This document shows positions 42,918 to 51,409 of a stretch of 64,000 bases of DNA, one piece after another (the stretch's first letter is position 1; each line of letters begins with the position of its first letter). Location: contig NZ_CABUOD010000016.1 in assembly GCF_902493135.1 (NCBI RefSeq), forward strand, positions 1 to 64,000, given 5' to 3'. The DNA is from an uncultured Parabacteroides sp. Its GTDB lineage: Bacteria; Bacteroidota; Bacteroidia; Bacteroidales; Tannerellaceae. A program made the translations under genes and the position numbers. A model generated the notes under the pieces. The model saw only the letters and a program-made list of their open reading frames with translations. It had not been told where the DNA came from and ran no database searches.

Positions 42918-42935
42918 ATTCTTTCTATTTGGGTT

Positions 42936-42943
42936 CAAAGATA
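42936..42943 (-). promoter_or_regulatory. -7 promoter element of rmuC; decides the start codon
   Basis: The minus strand reads TATCTTTG. It overlaps the upstream ATG at 42938, so the downstream ATG at 42917, with a leader of about a dozen bases, is favoured. Confidence 0.55.
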
Positions 42944-43006
42944 GGAAAAGACTGATCTTGCATAGTAATTAAAAAGAGTTAAATAGAAAAACTTTATTCA
43001 GATTCC

Positions 43007-43039
43007 TTTGTTTAAGTTATACAAAGCAGCTTATATTTG
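43007..43039 (+). promoter_or_regulatory. Promoter of tpx
   Basis: TTTG at 43007-43010, a 21-bp spacer, then TATATTTG at 43032-43039, 39 bp before the tpx ATG. Confidence 0.75.
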
Positions 43040-43078
43040 TAAGCCGCTTTTGATAGAGAACATAAAATACTACAAAAG

Positions 43079-43582
43079 ATGGCAAAGATAACATTTAAAG
43101 GTAATGAAGTCAATACGAACGGTTCATTGCCCGCAGTTGGAGCGGAGGCTCCCGATTTTAAAGGTGTAAAGAGCGATTTATCCGAATTGCATCTGAAAGA
43201 TCTAAAAGGTAAGAAAGTTGTGATTAACGTATTTCCGAGTTTGGACACTGCCGTGTGTGCCGCATCGGTAAGACGTTTTAATAAAGAAGCCGCTTCTCTT
43301 CCGAATACTGTGGTGCTTGCCGTGTCAAAGGATTTGCCTTTTGCGCAAGGACGTTTCTGTACCACGGAAGGTATCGATAAAGTGATTCCACTTTCTGCAT
43401 TCCGTTGTTCTTGTTTTGAAAACGGGTACGGGATGCTGATGATCGATGGTCCGCTGAAGGGTTTGTTAGCCCGTGGCGTGATAGTTGTCGATGAAGCGGG
43501 TAAAGTTGTTTATGAGGAACTGGTTTCCGAAATAACAAACGAACCGAATTACGAAGCCGCAATCGCTTCGCTAAAAAACTAA
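43079..43582 (+). CDS. tpx: Thiol peroxidase
   Basis: 167 residues. This atypical 2-Cys peroxiredoxin reduces peroxides with thioredoxin as donor. The peroxidatic Cys60 lies in FPSLDTAVCAASVRRFN and the resolving Cys94 in FAQGRFCTTEG, the same spacing as in E. coli Tpx. Two additional cysteines in FRCSCFENGYG replace non-Cys residues of the E. coli protein. The gene stands alone with its own promoter and terminator. Confidence 0.95.
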   Translation: MAKITFKGNEVNTNGSLPAVGAEAPDFKGVKSDLSELHLKDLKGKKVVINVFPSLDTAVCAASVRRFNKEAASLPNTVVLAVSKDLPFAQGRFCTTEGIDKVIPLSAFRCSCFENGYGMLMIDGPLKGLLARGVIVVDEAGKVVYEELVSEITNEPNYEAAIASLKN

Positions 43583-43629
43583 TTAAGTAGATTATTGTTT
43601 TTCATTGGTTAAAGTTAAGGGTTAGTGTA

Positions 43630-43668
43630 GGAGGCCGTCGGATGTGAATCCCGCGGCCTTCGTTTTTT
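43630..43668 (+). terminator. Terminator of tpx
   Basis: GGAGGCCG (43630-43637) pairs with CGGCCTTC (43654-43661, one G-U), followed by GTTTTTTT. Confidence 0.75.
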
Positions 43669-43706
43669 TATATCAGAGTAGCGCCTGCGCACTTGGATGA
43701 AAGGAC

Positions 43707-44399
43707 TTAAAGCGGTTCGCAGATTAATTTGTAACCGATCCCTCTTACGTTCAAGATCTTGATGCGAGGGTCTTTGTCCAGTTTATGGCGCAGCTTGGTG
43801 ATGAAAACATGCAGGCTGCGCGTATTATAAAAACTGTCGTCTCCCCATAGGCTCAGCAGAATGTCCTTGCTGTAGACCGGCAGGTTCTCGTTTTCGCATA
43901 GGCGTTTCAATATTTCCGATTCTTTGTAGGAGAGCTTGTCGCTTTCGCCGGCCATCAGTAAGGTCTGGGCTTTCGGATAGAAAGTGTAAAGCCCGATCTC
44001 GTAGAATCCGGCTCTTTCTTCCTCCTGTTTGTTTTTGATGAGGAGGGCTTTGGTGCGGACGACCAGTTCGCGCAGGCTGAAAGGCTTGCGGACATAATCG
44101 TTTGCACCTAATTCGAAGCCGGAGACGATATCGTCTGTCGAGGAGCGGGCACTCAGGAAGAGCACGGGCACTTCCTTGTTTTCCTTTCGTATCCGCCGGA
44201 TCATTTCGAACCCGTCTATTTCCGGCATCATGACATCCGCGATAATCAGGTCGGGAGCGTACTTGTAGAAACTGTCGATCCCCTGCAGGCCGTTTCCGGC
44301 TGTTATGACCCAGTAGCCTTCTTCTTCCAGTGCATCTTTGATGATCATGGATAGGCTTGCCTCGTCTTCAACTAATAATATCGATTTCTTATCTTTCAT
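43707..44399 (-). CDS. rprY: OmpR-family response regulator, RprY type
   Basis: 230 residues: a receiver domain with phosphoacceptor Asp55 in LIIADVMMPEIDGFEM, then an OmpR/PhoB winged helix (YSKDILLSLWGDDSFYNTRSLHVFI, LRHKLDKDPRIKILNVRGIGYKL). The start overlaps the sensor-kinase gene by 11 bp, so the two are coupled. RprX/RprY was first described in Bacteroides fragilis; orthology is inferred from overall similarity and layout. The signal is unknown. An outer-membrane barrel gene is divergent from the pair and is a plausible target. Confidence 0.9.
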   Translation of the reverse strand: MKDKKSILLVEDEASLSMIIKDALEEEGYWVITAGNGLQGIDSFYKYAPDLIIADVMMPEIDGFEMIRRIRKENKEVPVLFLSARSSTDDIVSGFELGANDYVRKPFSLRELVVRTKALLIKNKQEEERAGFYEIGLYTFYPKAQTLLMAGESDKLSYKESEILKRLCENENLPVYSKDILLSLWGDDSFYNTRSLHVFITKLRHKLDKDPRIKILNVRGIGYKLICEPL

Positions 44400-45885
44400 G
44401 CGTCTGCGGTAATGTGATTATGAAACAACTTCCCTTTCCGGGCTGGCTTTCTACCCGGATCGTACCGTTGTGCTTGTGTATCATGGTCCTGACATAAAAC
44501 AGCCCGATGCCGTACCCTTTTACGGGAGGTCGCTTGCTGTTGGAAACCCGGTAGAATTTATCGAAGATATGCGCCAGGTGCTCTTCTTCTATTCCGATGC
44601 CGTTGTCGGTGATGCGGATGATGACCGAACCGTCGTGTTCTTCTGCCGCTATCCGGATTTGCGGATTATCACCGGAATATTTGACGGCATTGTCCAGGAG
44701 GTTGCTCAAGATGTTGTAAAGATGTGTTCTGTCGGCTTCCAGCATAATCCCGTCCGGCAGGAGTTCCCGCCCCACATGAAAAGGTTTGGAGGATTTGATG
44801 GCCTGTTGTCCGACGATTTTATCGAGCAGCTCGTTCAGGTCTACTCTTTCGTATTTGAGTTTGAAGTCCTTTTTATGTTCCAGGCTGAGTGAAAGGATCT
44901 GTTCGACCATGTTGCCGAGACGTTGCAGTTCCTCATGGCAGACATGCAGGTATTTGTTTGTCTTTTCTTTGTTTCCGGTTATGTTGTAATGGATCATCGC
45001 TTCGACTGCCGCATAGGTGATTGCTATCGGGGTTTTCAGTTCATGCGTGACATTGTGCGTAAAGTCATCCTTCAGTTGTTCCACTGTCTTCTGGTGGATC
45101 AGGAACCAGAACATATAAGCGAAAGAAAGGATCAGGATCAGCAGGATCAGGAATGAAGAGAACAGGATGCCCGACATCATCCGGATCGTATCCCACCGGG
45201 TCGGATCGGTGTAAACCAGATAAGCCTTTTTGTGATAGGTCGTGTATTCCCATTTGTGCAGGTCGTATTCTGCCCGGTCCAGGTTCGCCGGAACGGACGA
45301 GGCGAGGATGGAACTGTCTTCCAGATTCCATATTTCGGTATAATGGCGGATATACAGTCCTCTTTTTTGCAGATGGGAAGACAGGATACTGTCGAACTTC
45401 GCAAGGTCGACCGGTTTGACCGAGTCGATCACTTCATGCAAGGTCTGCTGCATCTGTAACCCTAATTCTCCTAACGAATTGAAATCGTGGCCGACCTCCA
45501 CTGCCGTGCTTTTTAGCATTTTGTCCGCTTCGTTACGGAGGATCTGGCTCCGGTATCGGGGATGATAGATATTCGTATCCAAGGGCTGGACGCTCAGTTC
45601 GGGAATAACCGAATCCTTGTCCGTAAACCGGGTGCTGAGAGCCGCACCGCCTTTCGTATCGGCAATGACGGATGTCTCTCTCTGCCTGTGCGTGACCTTG
45701 CTGAGGAAATCGGCCCGGTCGAACAATTCGATATGATCTGCATTTTTGATCGCCATCCGGATCTCTTCCCGGTTCTGTTTTTGCCGGGAGTGGTAGAGCC
45801 CGGTTATCCAGAATAGCTGATAGATGAAGATGCCGGACAACGACAGGATGACGAGAATGATTACATATTTGAACGAAGATTTCAT
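44389..45885 (-). CDS. rprX: Membrane sensor histidine kinase, RprX type
   Basis: 498 residues from ATG 45885 (MKSSFKYVIILVILSLSGIFIY). An earlier ATG at 45924 is in frame, but a -7 element lies between the two at 45891-45898. Membrane segments at about 5-27 and 238-265 enclose a periplasmic sensing region of about 210 residues. The kinase core follows: FTHNVTHELKTPIA with phospho-His281, an N box (NLLDNAVKYSG), DNGIGIEEEHLAHIFDKF, and GYGIGLFYVR. It phosphorylates the RprY-type regulator encoded next. Confidence 0.9.
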   Translation of the reverse strand: MKSSFKYVIILVILSLSGIFIYQLFWITGLYHSRQKQNREEIRMAIKNADHIELFDRADFLSKVTHRQRETSVIADTKGGAALSTRFTDKDSVIPELSVQPLDTNIYHPRYRSQILRNEADKMLKSTAVEVGHDFNSLGELGLQMQQTLHEVIDSVKPVDLAKFDSILSSHLQKRGLYIRHYTEIWNLEDSSILASSVPANLDRAEYDLHKWEYTTYHKKAYLVYTDPTRWDTIRMMSGILFSSFLILLILILSFAYMFWFLIHQKTVEQLKDDFTHNVTHELKTPIAITYAAVEAMIHYNITGNKEKTNKYLHVCHEELQRLGNMVEQILSLSLEHKKDFKLKYERVDLNELLDKIVGQQAIKSSKPFHVGRELLPDGIMLEADRTHLYNILSNLLDNAVKYSGDNPQIRIAAEEHDGSVIIRITDNGIGIEEEHLAHIFDKFYRVSNSKRPPVKGYGIGLFYVRTMIHKHNGTIRVESQPGKGSCFIITLPQTHER

Positions 45886-45890
45886 ATAAA

Positions 45891-45898
45891 CAAATGTA
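45891..45898 (-). promoter_or_regulatory. -7 promoter element of rprX; possible leaderless transcript
   Basis: The minus strand reads TACATTTG, ending only 5 bp before the ATG at 45885. Transcription would start at or near the start codon. This excludes the longer frame from 45924. Confidence 0.5.
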
Positions 45899-46037
45899 AG
45901 GAAAGTTTGTCTGATCCGGTTCATTTGGTAAGACTAAATAACATTAGGATCGGGGGATGTTATATAGTCTTACGAAAGAAAGGAGATGTTTGGAACTATC
46001 GTTTCCGTATGCAACCTTTACCCGAAAAAAGAATACG

Positions 46038-48182
46038 ATGAAACACATTTGTTATTATGTATGGATTGGATTTTTACTTGTCCGAATGCCTATGTGGGGC
46101 CAAAGTACGGCGAAACAGGAGCAGATTCTTGTGAACGACAGCATAACGGTCGATCTGCCGGAAGTCTTTGTAAAGGCGGAACGACCGTTGGTAAAAGTGT
46201 CGGAAGGAAAATTGCAGTATGATATTCCGAACCTGGTCAAGGACAAGCCGGTCGCCACGGCTTTCGATGTGATAGGCGAATTACCCGGCGTGCGGAAAGA
46301 AGGGGATGATATCTCGGTTATCGGGACCGCATCTACGGCTATCTTGATCAACGGGCGTAAAAGTTCGATGACGGCGGAGCAACTGGCCGACATGCTTAAG
46401 TCGGTCTCTTCCTCCAAAGTCAGGCAGATAGATGTGATGTACAGCACGCCTCCCCGGTTCGGTGTGAAAGGGGCTTCCATCAATGTCATAATGGAGAATG
46501 AGAAATCTTTAAAAGATGTCTTGAAAGGGGAACTCTCGTTGACGGGCGAACAGGGATATTTCTTTTCCCCCTCCGGAGGGGCGAACCTGTCGTATGTGGG
46601 AAAAAGCTTTTCGGCCGATATTTCCTATTCCGCCTCCTATGACCGCGGCCGACAGGAGGAAGATATGTTTGCACGGCCGACAGTAAACGGGCAGCCGTAT
46701 GACATCCGGCAGGATGATTGGTATGATTTTGTGAACTTATCTCATAATATAAGGGGAGCATTCGATTTTGATCTGAAGAACAAGGACCGGTTGTCCGTTT
46801 CCTATACGGGACGTTTTTACGATCCAGACAAAATATCGAGGAGAGGGGCTTCTACCGATTTTGTCGGTATCCAGCGGGTAGAAACGGAACTGGAATTGTC
46901 CGGTGCTTCCGACCTGCATAATGCCCGGATCGATTATGTCAGTCACAAGGGATTCAATGCCGGGATGGATTATACTTTCTATAAGAATAACGATATGCAA
47001 CACTTGGTGAATGATTTTGAGAAAGAAGACGAACAGACGATTTCTACCTTGTCTTCCCAGCGGGTACGACGTGGAAACCTGTATATAAACGACAGTCGTA
47101 AGTTGGAAAAAGGATGGGTATTGAATTACGGAGCGGATGCCTCCTTGTCGGATACGCACAACGAATCCAGCCAGTCGGTCGACAGGGAAATAGCGGCGGA
47201 AGGAACGTTCCGGCTGAAACAAAAGGACTATTCGGTAGGAGGTTTTGCCGGTTTTACCAAGTCGCTCGGAAAGAAGATTTCGCTGGATGCCTCCGTTTCC
47301 TTGCAGTACTACAAGGCATCTGTCGATTCTGCCGGTAAGAAGAAAACATTGTGGAACAGGGTGAGCCTCTTCCCGCAGCTTAATTTTACTTATAAGGTGC
47401 ATCCGTCCGGCATGCTGATGCTCTCGTTCTCCAGTGATAAGTCGTATCCGTCCTATTGGATGACGACTCCTAATACTTATTACATGAATGTGTATAGCTC
47501 CATGATCGGCAATCCGGACTTGAAACCGCAACTTTCCTATTCCATGCAACTGAATTATATCTTCAAAAGCAAATATGTATTCGGCCTGTTTGCCAATATC
47601 CAGCCCGATAAAATACACCAGATGACGTACCAGCGCCACGATGCGTTGAGGTCCGTCTTCCAGACGGTGAATATGGATATCTACAATATGTTCGGAGCGG
47701 TTGCCGTCGTCCCTTTCAGGCCTTTTGATTTTATGAGCTCCAGGCTGACGTTGATGGGTTGTGCCATTCATAACAAGGGGGTACTCTATGATGTCTCTTT
47801 CGACCGCAAGAAACTGTTTGGCCGGGCTGAACTGAACACTACCTTCTACTTGACCAAGGACCGGAACTTATCGTTGGAGTTGCGGGGCTATTGTATCTCT
47901 CCGGTTATACAGGGACTATATGATATCGATCTGATATACAATGTGTCGGCCGGTCTGGCCTGGACATTCGCGAAAAAGAAGATGCGCCTGACGGTTCGGG
48001 GCAATGATTTGTTCGAGGGAGCCAATCCCGTCACCCATGTGGATGAACAGGGACAGAAAAGCCGGATGAAACTGTGGCAGGATAGCCGGAATGTGACACT
48101 GACATTACGGTATAGTTTCGGTGGCTATAAAGAGAAAAAGGCAAAAGAGGTGGACACTTCGCGTTTGGGGACGGGGATCTGA
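46038..48182 (+). CDS. Outer-membrane beta-barrel protein, TonB-receptor-like (OMP_b-brl_3 type)
   Basis: 714 residues from ATG 46038 (MKHICYYVWIGFLLVRMPMWGQ, a signal peptide); a 27-codon upstream extension lacks support. A plug-like N-terminal region (VDLPEVFVKAERPLVKVSEGKLQYDIPNL in parts, TAFDVIGELPGVRKEGDDISV, ILINGR) is followed by a long barrel ending ATLRYSFGG-like (VTLTLRYSFGGYKEK). No carboxypeptidase-like domain is apparent, so it belongs to the outer-membrane barrel group typified by PF14905 rather than to SusC. It is divergent from rprX/rprY and may be controlled by them. Substrate unknown. Confidence 0.82.
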   Translation: MKHICYYVWIGFLLVRMPMWGQSTAKQEQILVNDSITVDLPEVFVKAERPLVKVSEGKLQYDIPNLVKDKPVATAFDVIGELPGVRKEGDDISVIGTASTAILINGRKSSMTAEQLADMLKSVSSSKVRQIDVMYSTPPRFGVKGASINVIMENEKSLKDVLKGELSLTGEQGYFFSPSGGANLSYVGKSFSADISYSASYDRGRQEEDMFARPTVNGQPYDIRQDDWYDFVNLSHNIRGAFDFDLKNKDRLSVSYTGRFYDPDKISRRGASTDFVGIQRVETELELSGASDLHNARIDYVSHKGFNAGMDYTFYKNNDMQHLVNDFEKEDEQTISTLSSQRVRRGNLYINDSRKLEKGWVLNYGADASLSDTHNESSQSVDREIAAEGTFRLKQKDYSVGGFAGFTKSLGKKISLDASVSLQYYKASVDSAGKKKTLWNRVSLFPQLNFTYKVHPSGMLMLSFSSDKSYPSYWMTTPNTYYMNVYSSMIGNPDLKPQLSYSMQLNYIFKSKYVFGLFANIQPDKIHQMTYQRHDALRSVFQTVNMDIYNMFGAVAVVPFRPFDFMSSRLTLMGCAIHNKGVLYDVSFDRKKLFGRAELNTTFYLTKDRNLSLELRGYCISPVIQGLYDIDLIYNVSAGLAWTFAKKKMRLTVRGNDLFEGANPVTHVDEQGQKSRMKLWQDSRNVTLTLRYSFGGYKEKKAKEVDTSRLGTGI

Positions 48183-48184
48183 CA

Positions 48185-48274
48185 GGCCTGCTGCCCACAC
48201 TGATGCTGGTCCGTTTTGCCTTGATCAATATCGATGAATTCGATTCGGTCAGTGCCGCTAACCAGAGCTTTTGA
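48185..48274 (+). pseudogene. Possible relic of a VapE/VirE family gene (Walker B region)
   Basis: The 90 bases directly after the barrel gene translate, in the frame from 48185, to GLLPTLMLVRFALINIDEF and then DSVSAANQSF before a stop. ALINIDEFDSVSAANQSF matches the Walker B segment of Bacteroidales VapE/BT4734-type proteins as I remember them (ALINIDEFD..S...Q..F). The window's own VapE has LLITIDEFDRLGRKYQADL there. No start codon or other VapE part is present. The match is short, so chance cannot be excluded. Confidence 0.45.
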
Positions 48275-48287
48275 AGCAATAATTCTG

Positions 48288-48295
48288 TAACTTTG
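48288..48295 (+). promoter_or_regulatory. -7 promoter element of the MATE gene
   Basis: TAACTTTG, 42 bp upstream of the ATG at 48338. A TTTG lies 14 bp before it, closer than usual. Confidence 0.45.
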
Positions 48296-48337
48296 CCGGC
48301 AAAGTAAGGAATAAGCTTTTTATATATACGATAAATT

Positions 48338-49624
48338 ATGAACAAAAAGATACTTCAGTTAGCGCTTCCCTCTATTGTTTCCAATATAACGGTTCCTCTG
48401 TTGGGACTGGTCGATGTGGCGATCGTCGGGCATTTGGGAGCCGCTTCCTATATCGGGGCGATCGCGGTAGGAGGAATGTTGTTCAATATTATTTACTGGC
48501 TGTTCGGTTTCCTGCGGATGGGAACGAGCGGGATGACGTCGCAGGCTTTGGGGAGACGGGATCTCCGGGAGGTCACGAGGGTTTTGTTTCGGTCGGTCGG
48601 TGTCGGGATGTTGATTTCTATGGCTTTGCTTCTGCTCCAGTATCCGATACGGTCAATAGCTTTCTTCTTGTTGGATACGACGGACGAGGTGGAGCGCTTG
48701 GCTACCTTATATTTCAATATTTGTATTTGGGGCGCACCGGCCGTGTTGGGGTTGTATGGTTTCTCCGGCTGGTTTATCGGAATGCAGAATTCCCGTTTCC
48801 CGATGTTTATTGCGATCACCCAGAATGTCGTGAATATCGTGGCGAGCCTGATCTTTGTTTTTGTGTTCGGCATGAAGGTGCAAGGGGTTGCGACGGGAAC
48901 GTTGATCGCCCAATATGGGGGCTTCGGGATGGCTGTATTCCTGTGGTACGCATTCTACCGGAAGCGGCTGGATGTCCGTATTTGCTGGCAGGAGGTCATG
49001 GATAAGGTCGCCATGCGCCGTTTCTTCCTGGTGAATGGCGATATTTTCTTTCGTACGCTTTGCTTGGTGGCGGTTACTACATTTTTTACTTCTACGGGTG
49101 CAAGACAAGGGGATATCGTTTTGGCCGTTAATACGTTGCTGATGCAGCTGTTTACGCTTTTCTCCTATATCATGGACGGTTTTGCCTATGCGGGCGAGGC
49201 TTTGGCGGGACGTTATATCGGCGCCCGGAACCGAGTAGCCCTCAGCCGGATGATCCGTTTGCTGTTTGGCTGGGGGATCGGGCTGTCTCTTTCGTTTACG
49301 TTGCTTTATGGAGTAGGGGGGAAAGATTTTCTGTCTCTTCTGACAAATGATCCTGCGGTCATCCAAGAGGCCGGAACCTATTTCTATTGGGTACTGGCCG
49401 TCCCGTTTGCCGGCTTTGCCGCTTTTCTTTGGGACGGCATCCTGATCGGGGCGACGGCCACCCGCCTGATGCTTTATTCGATGTTGGTCGCTTCCGGCAC
49501 TTTCTTTTTGATCTATTACCTCTTTTTCGGGATGATGGGCAATCATGCATTATGGATGGCGTTCCTGGCTTATTTATTCTTGCGTGGCATCATGCAATGG
49601 ATATTATGGCATCGATCGGCTTAA
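48338..49624 (+). CDS. MATE family efflux transporter
   Basis: 428 residues with twelve hydrophobic segments. It resembles the DinF/NorM group of cation-coupled multidrug exporters: IVSNITVPLLGLVDVAIVGHLG at the start, FGFLRMGTSGMTSQALG in the first bundle, and FSYIMDGFAYAGEALAGRYIGA at the start of the second. The Asp in GLVDVAIVGH is the conserved first-helix residue. Substrates cannot be predicted. It has its own -7 element and a strong terminator. Confidence 0.9.
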   Translation: MNKKILQLALPSIVSNITVPLLGLVDVAIVGHLGAASYIGAIAVGGMLFNIIYWLFGFLRMGTSGMTSQALGRRDLREVTRVLFRSVGVGMLISMALLLLQYPIRSIAFFLLDTTDEVERLATLYFNICIWGAPAVLGLYGFSGWFIGMQNSRFPMFIAITQNVVNIVASLIFVFVFGMKVQGVATGTLIAQYGGFGMAVFLWYAFYRKRLDVRICWQEVMDKVAMRRFFLVNGDIFFRTLCLVAVTTFFTSTGARQGDIVLAVNTLLMQLFTLFSYIMDGFAYAGEALAGRYIGARNRVALSRMIRLLFGWGIGLSLSFTLLYGVGGKDFLSLLTNDPAVIQEAGTYFYWVLAVPFAGFAAFLWDGILIGATATRLMLYSMLVASGTFFLIYYLFFGMMGNHALWMAFLAYLFLRGIMQWILWHRSA

Positions 49625-49644
49625 TACGGTCCTAAACATAAGAG

Positions 49645-49681
49645 AAAAGCCGGAAATCAAGAGAAGATATCCGGCTTTTTT
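49645..49681 (+). terminator. Terminator of the MATE gene
   Basis: AAAAGCCGGA (49645-49654) pairs with TCCGGCTTTT (49670-49679), running into six T. The convergent acyl-CoA dehydrogenase gene ends 18 bp further on, so the hairpin may serve both strands. Confidence 0.8.
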
Positions 49682-49698
49682 GAAAAATATACGCTCTA

Positions 49699-51405
49699 TT
49701 ATTGTCTGTAGTTTGCTAATTCGTCAGCATTGAAACTGTTGATGAAACTGCAGTGTTTTTCAACTTCCGCTTCGACATAGTTCAGATATACGACAGCCGA
49801 TTTGGCGAACAATTCGGGAGCCTTTGTCGCATCCTGGATCAGGAGGTGGGCCATGATGCAGTCGGCAGCCATTTCCATCAACCGGCGGGCAACGAAGTCG
49901 AGCAGTTCCTGGTTCTGGGTTTCCTTCACCTTGTTCATGCAGGCTTCGAACTTATCGGCCATTTCAACCAGGCGTGCTTTCAGCGGTTCCATTTCCGGAG
50001 AGCAGGGGATTGCTTCGAATTCGCGGATGGTGGCCAGGTAAGAACCGTTTGTCACGTAACGGATGGCTGCAACCGTCTGCAACTGTGTCGTTCCCTCATA
50101 GATGGAGGTGATGCGGGCATCGCGGTAGATACGTTGGCAGGCATATTCCAGCATGAAACCGGAACCACCATGAATCTGGATACAGTCGTATGCATTCTGG
50201 TTGGCATATTCGGAGTTCATGCCTTTTGCCAGCGGAGTGAAAGAGTCGGCTAATTTGGCATATTTCTTCTGTTCCTGGCGTTCTTCCGGTGTCAACTTGC
50301 GTTCACGTGCGATGTCGTCCAGCGCTTTGTAGATATCCACATAGCGGGAAGTCTGGTACAGTAACGCACGGCCGGCATCCAGCTTCGCTTTCATGATAGA
50401 CAACATGTCGTACACAGCCGGGAAGTCGATAATCGCTTTGCCGAACTGCTTGCGTTCTTTGGCGTATGCCAGACCTTCGTTGTAGGCGGCCTGGCTCAGA
50501 CCGACAGATTGTGCGGCGATACCCAGACGGGCACCGTTCATCAGCGCCATTACATATTTGATCAAACCTAACTTGCGGTCCCCGCAAAGTTCGGCTTTCG
50601 CGTTCTTGTAAACCAGTTCGCAAGTAGGAGAACCGTGGATACCCAACTTGTTTTCGATTCGGCGGACATCGACGCCTCCCTGACGTTTGTCATAGATGAA
50701 CATGGACAAGCCGCGTCCGTCTTTCGTTCCTTCTTCCGAGCGGGCCAGAACCAGATGAAGGTCAGCATCCCCGTTTGTGATGAAACGTTTCACTCCGTTC
50801 AGCAACCAGCAATTTTCTTTTTCGTCGAAAGTAGCTTTCAGCATCACGGACTGCAAGTCGGAACCGGCATCCGGCTCCGTCAAGTCCATGGACATCGTTT
50901 CTCCGGCGCAGATACGCGGGATGAAACGGCTGTGCTGGTCTTCGTTTCCGAATTCATATAATGTTTCGATACAATCCTGCAACGACCAGATGTTTCCGAA
51001 TCCGGCATCGGCGGCGGCCACGATTTCGGCGCACATGGTGTACGGCGTGATCGGGAAGTTCAAACCGCCGAAACGGCGCGGCATCGTCATACCGTTCAGG
51101 CCGGCTTTCACCATTGCATCCAGGTTCTGCTTGGTCCCGGAAGCGTATTCCACACGTCCGTTTGCGCAGTGAGGACCTTCTTCGTCGACACCTTCGGCAT
51201 TGGGGGCAATGATTTCGCCTGTGATTTCGCCTGTGATTTCAAGCACTTTGTCGAACGAGTCCATCGCATCGGCATAATCCTGCGGTGCATAGTCGAACTC
51301 TTCTTTATCTCTGTAATTGCGTTCTTTCAGTTCGCAAATACGTTCCATCATCGGATTGTTCAAGTGATACTTGAGTTCCGGAATGTCTGTATAATAATTT
51401 GCCAT
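49699..51405 (-). CDS. Acyl-CoA dehydrogenase
   Basis: 568 residues, longer than the 380-residue core family because of a C-terminal helical extension seen in this subgroup. Family motifs include GLNGMTMPRRFGGLNFPITPYT, MSMDLTEPDAGSDLQSVMLKAT (FAD and substrate loop) and IQIHGGSGFMLEYACQRIYRD with ARITSIYEGTTQLQ near the active site. It oxidises an acyl-CoA and passes electrons to the ETF encoded just upstream; etfB, etfA and this gene follow each other with gaps of 4 bp. The acyl chain used is not evident. A 12-bp tandem duplication encodes EITGEITGEI near residue 55. Confidence 0.92.
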   Translation of the reverse strand: MANYYTDIPELKYHLNNPMMERICELKERNYRDKEEFDYAPQDYADAMDSFDKVLEITGEITGEIIAPNAEGVDEEGPHCANGRVEYASGTKQNLDAMVKAGLNGMTMPRRFGGLNFPITPYTMCAEIVAAADAGFGNIWSLQDCIETLYEFGNEDQHSRFIPRICAGETMSMDLTEPDAGSDLQSVMLKATFDEKENCWLLNGVKRFITNGDADLHLVLARSEEGTKDGRGLSMFIYDKRQGGVDVRRIENKLGIHGSPTCELVYKNAKAELCGDRKLGLIKYVMALMNGARLGIAAQSVGLSQAAYNEGLAYAKERKQFGKAIIDFPAVYDMLSIMKAKLDAGRALLYQTSRYVDIYKALDDIARERKLTPEERQEQKKYAKLADSFTPLAKGMNSEYANQNAYDCIQIHGGSGFMLEYACQRIYRDARITSIYEGTTQLQTVAAIRYVTNGSYLATIREFEAIPCSPEMEPLKARLVEMADKFEACMNKVKETQNQELLDFVARRLMEMAADCIMAHLLIQDATKAPELFAKSAVVYLNYVEAEVEKHCSFINSFNADELANYRQ

Positions 51406-51409
51406 CTCT

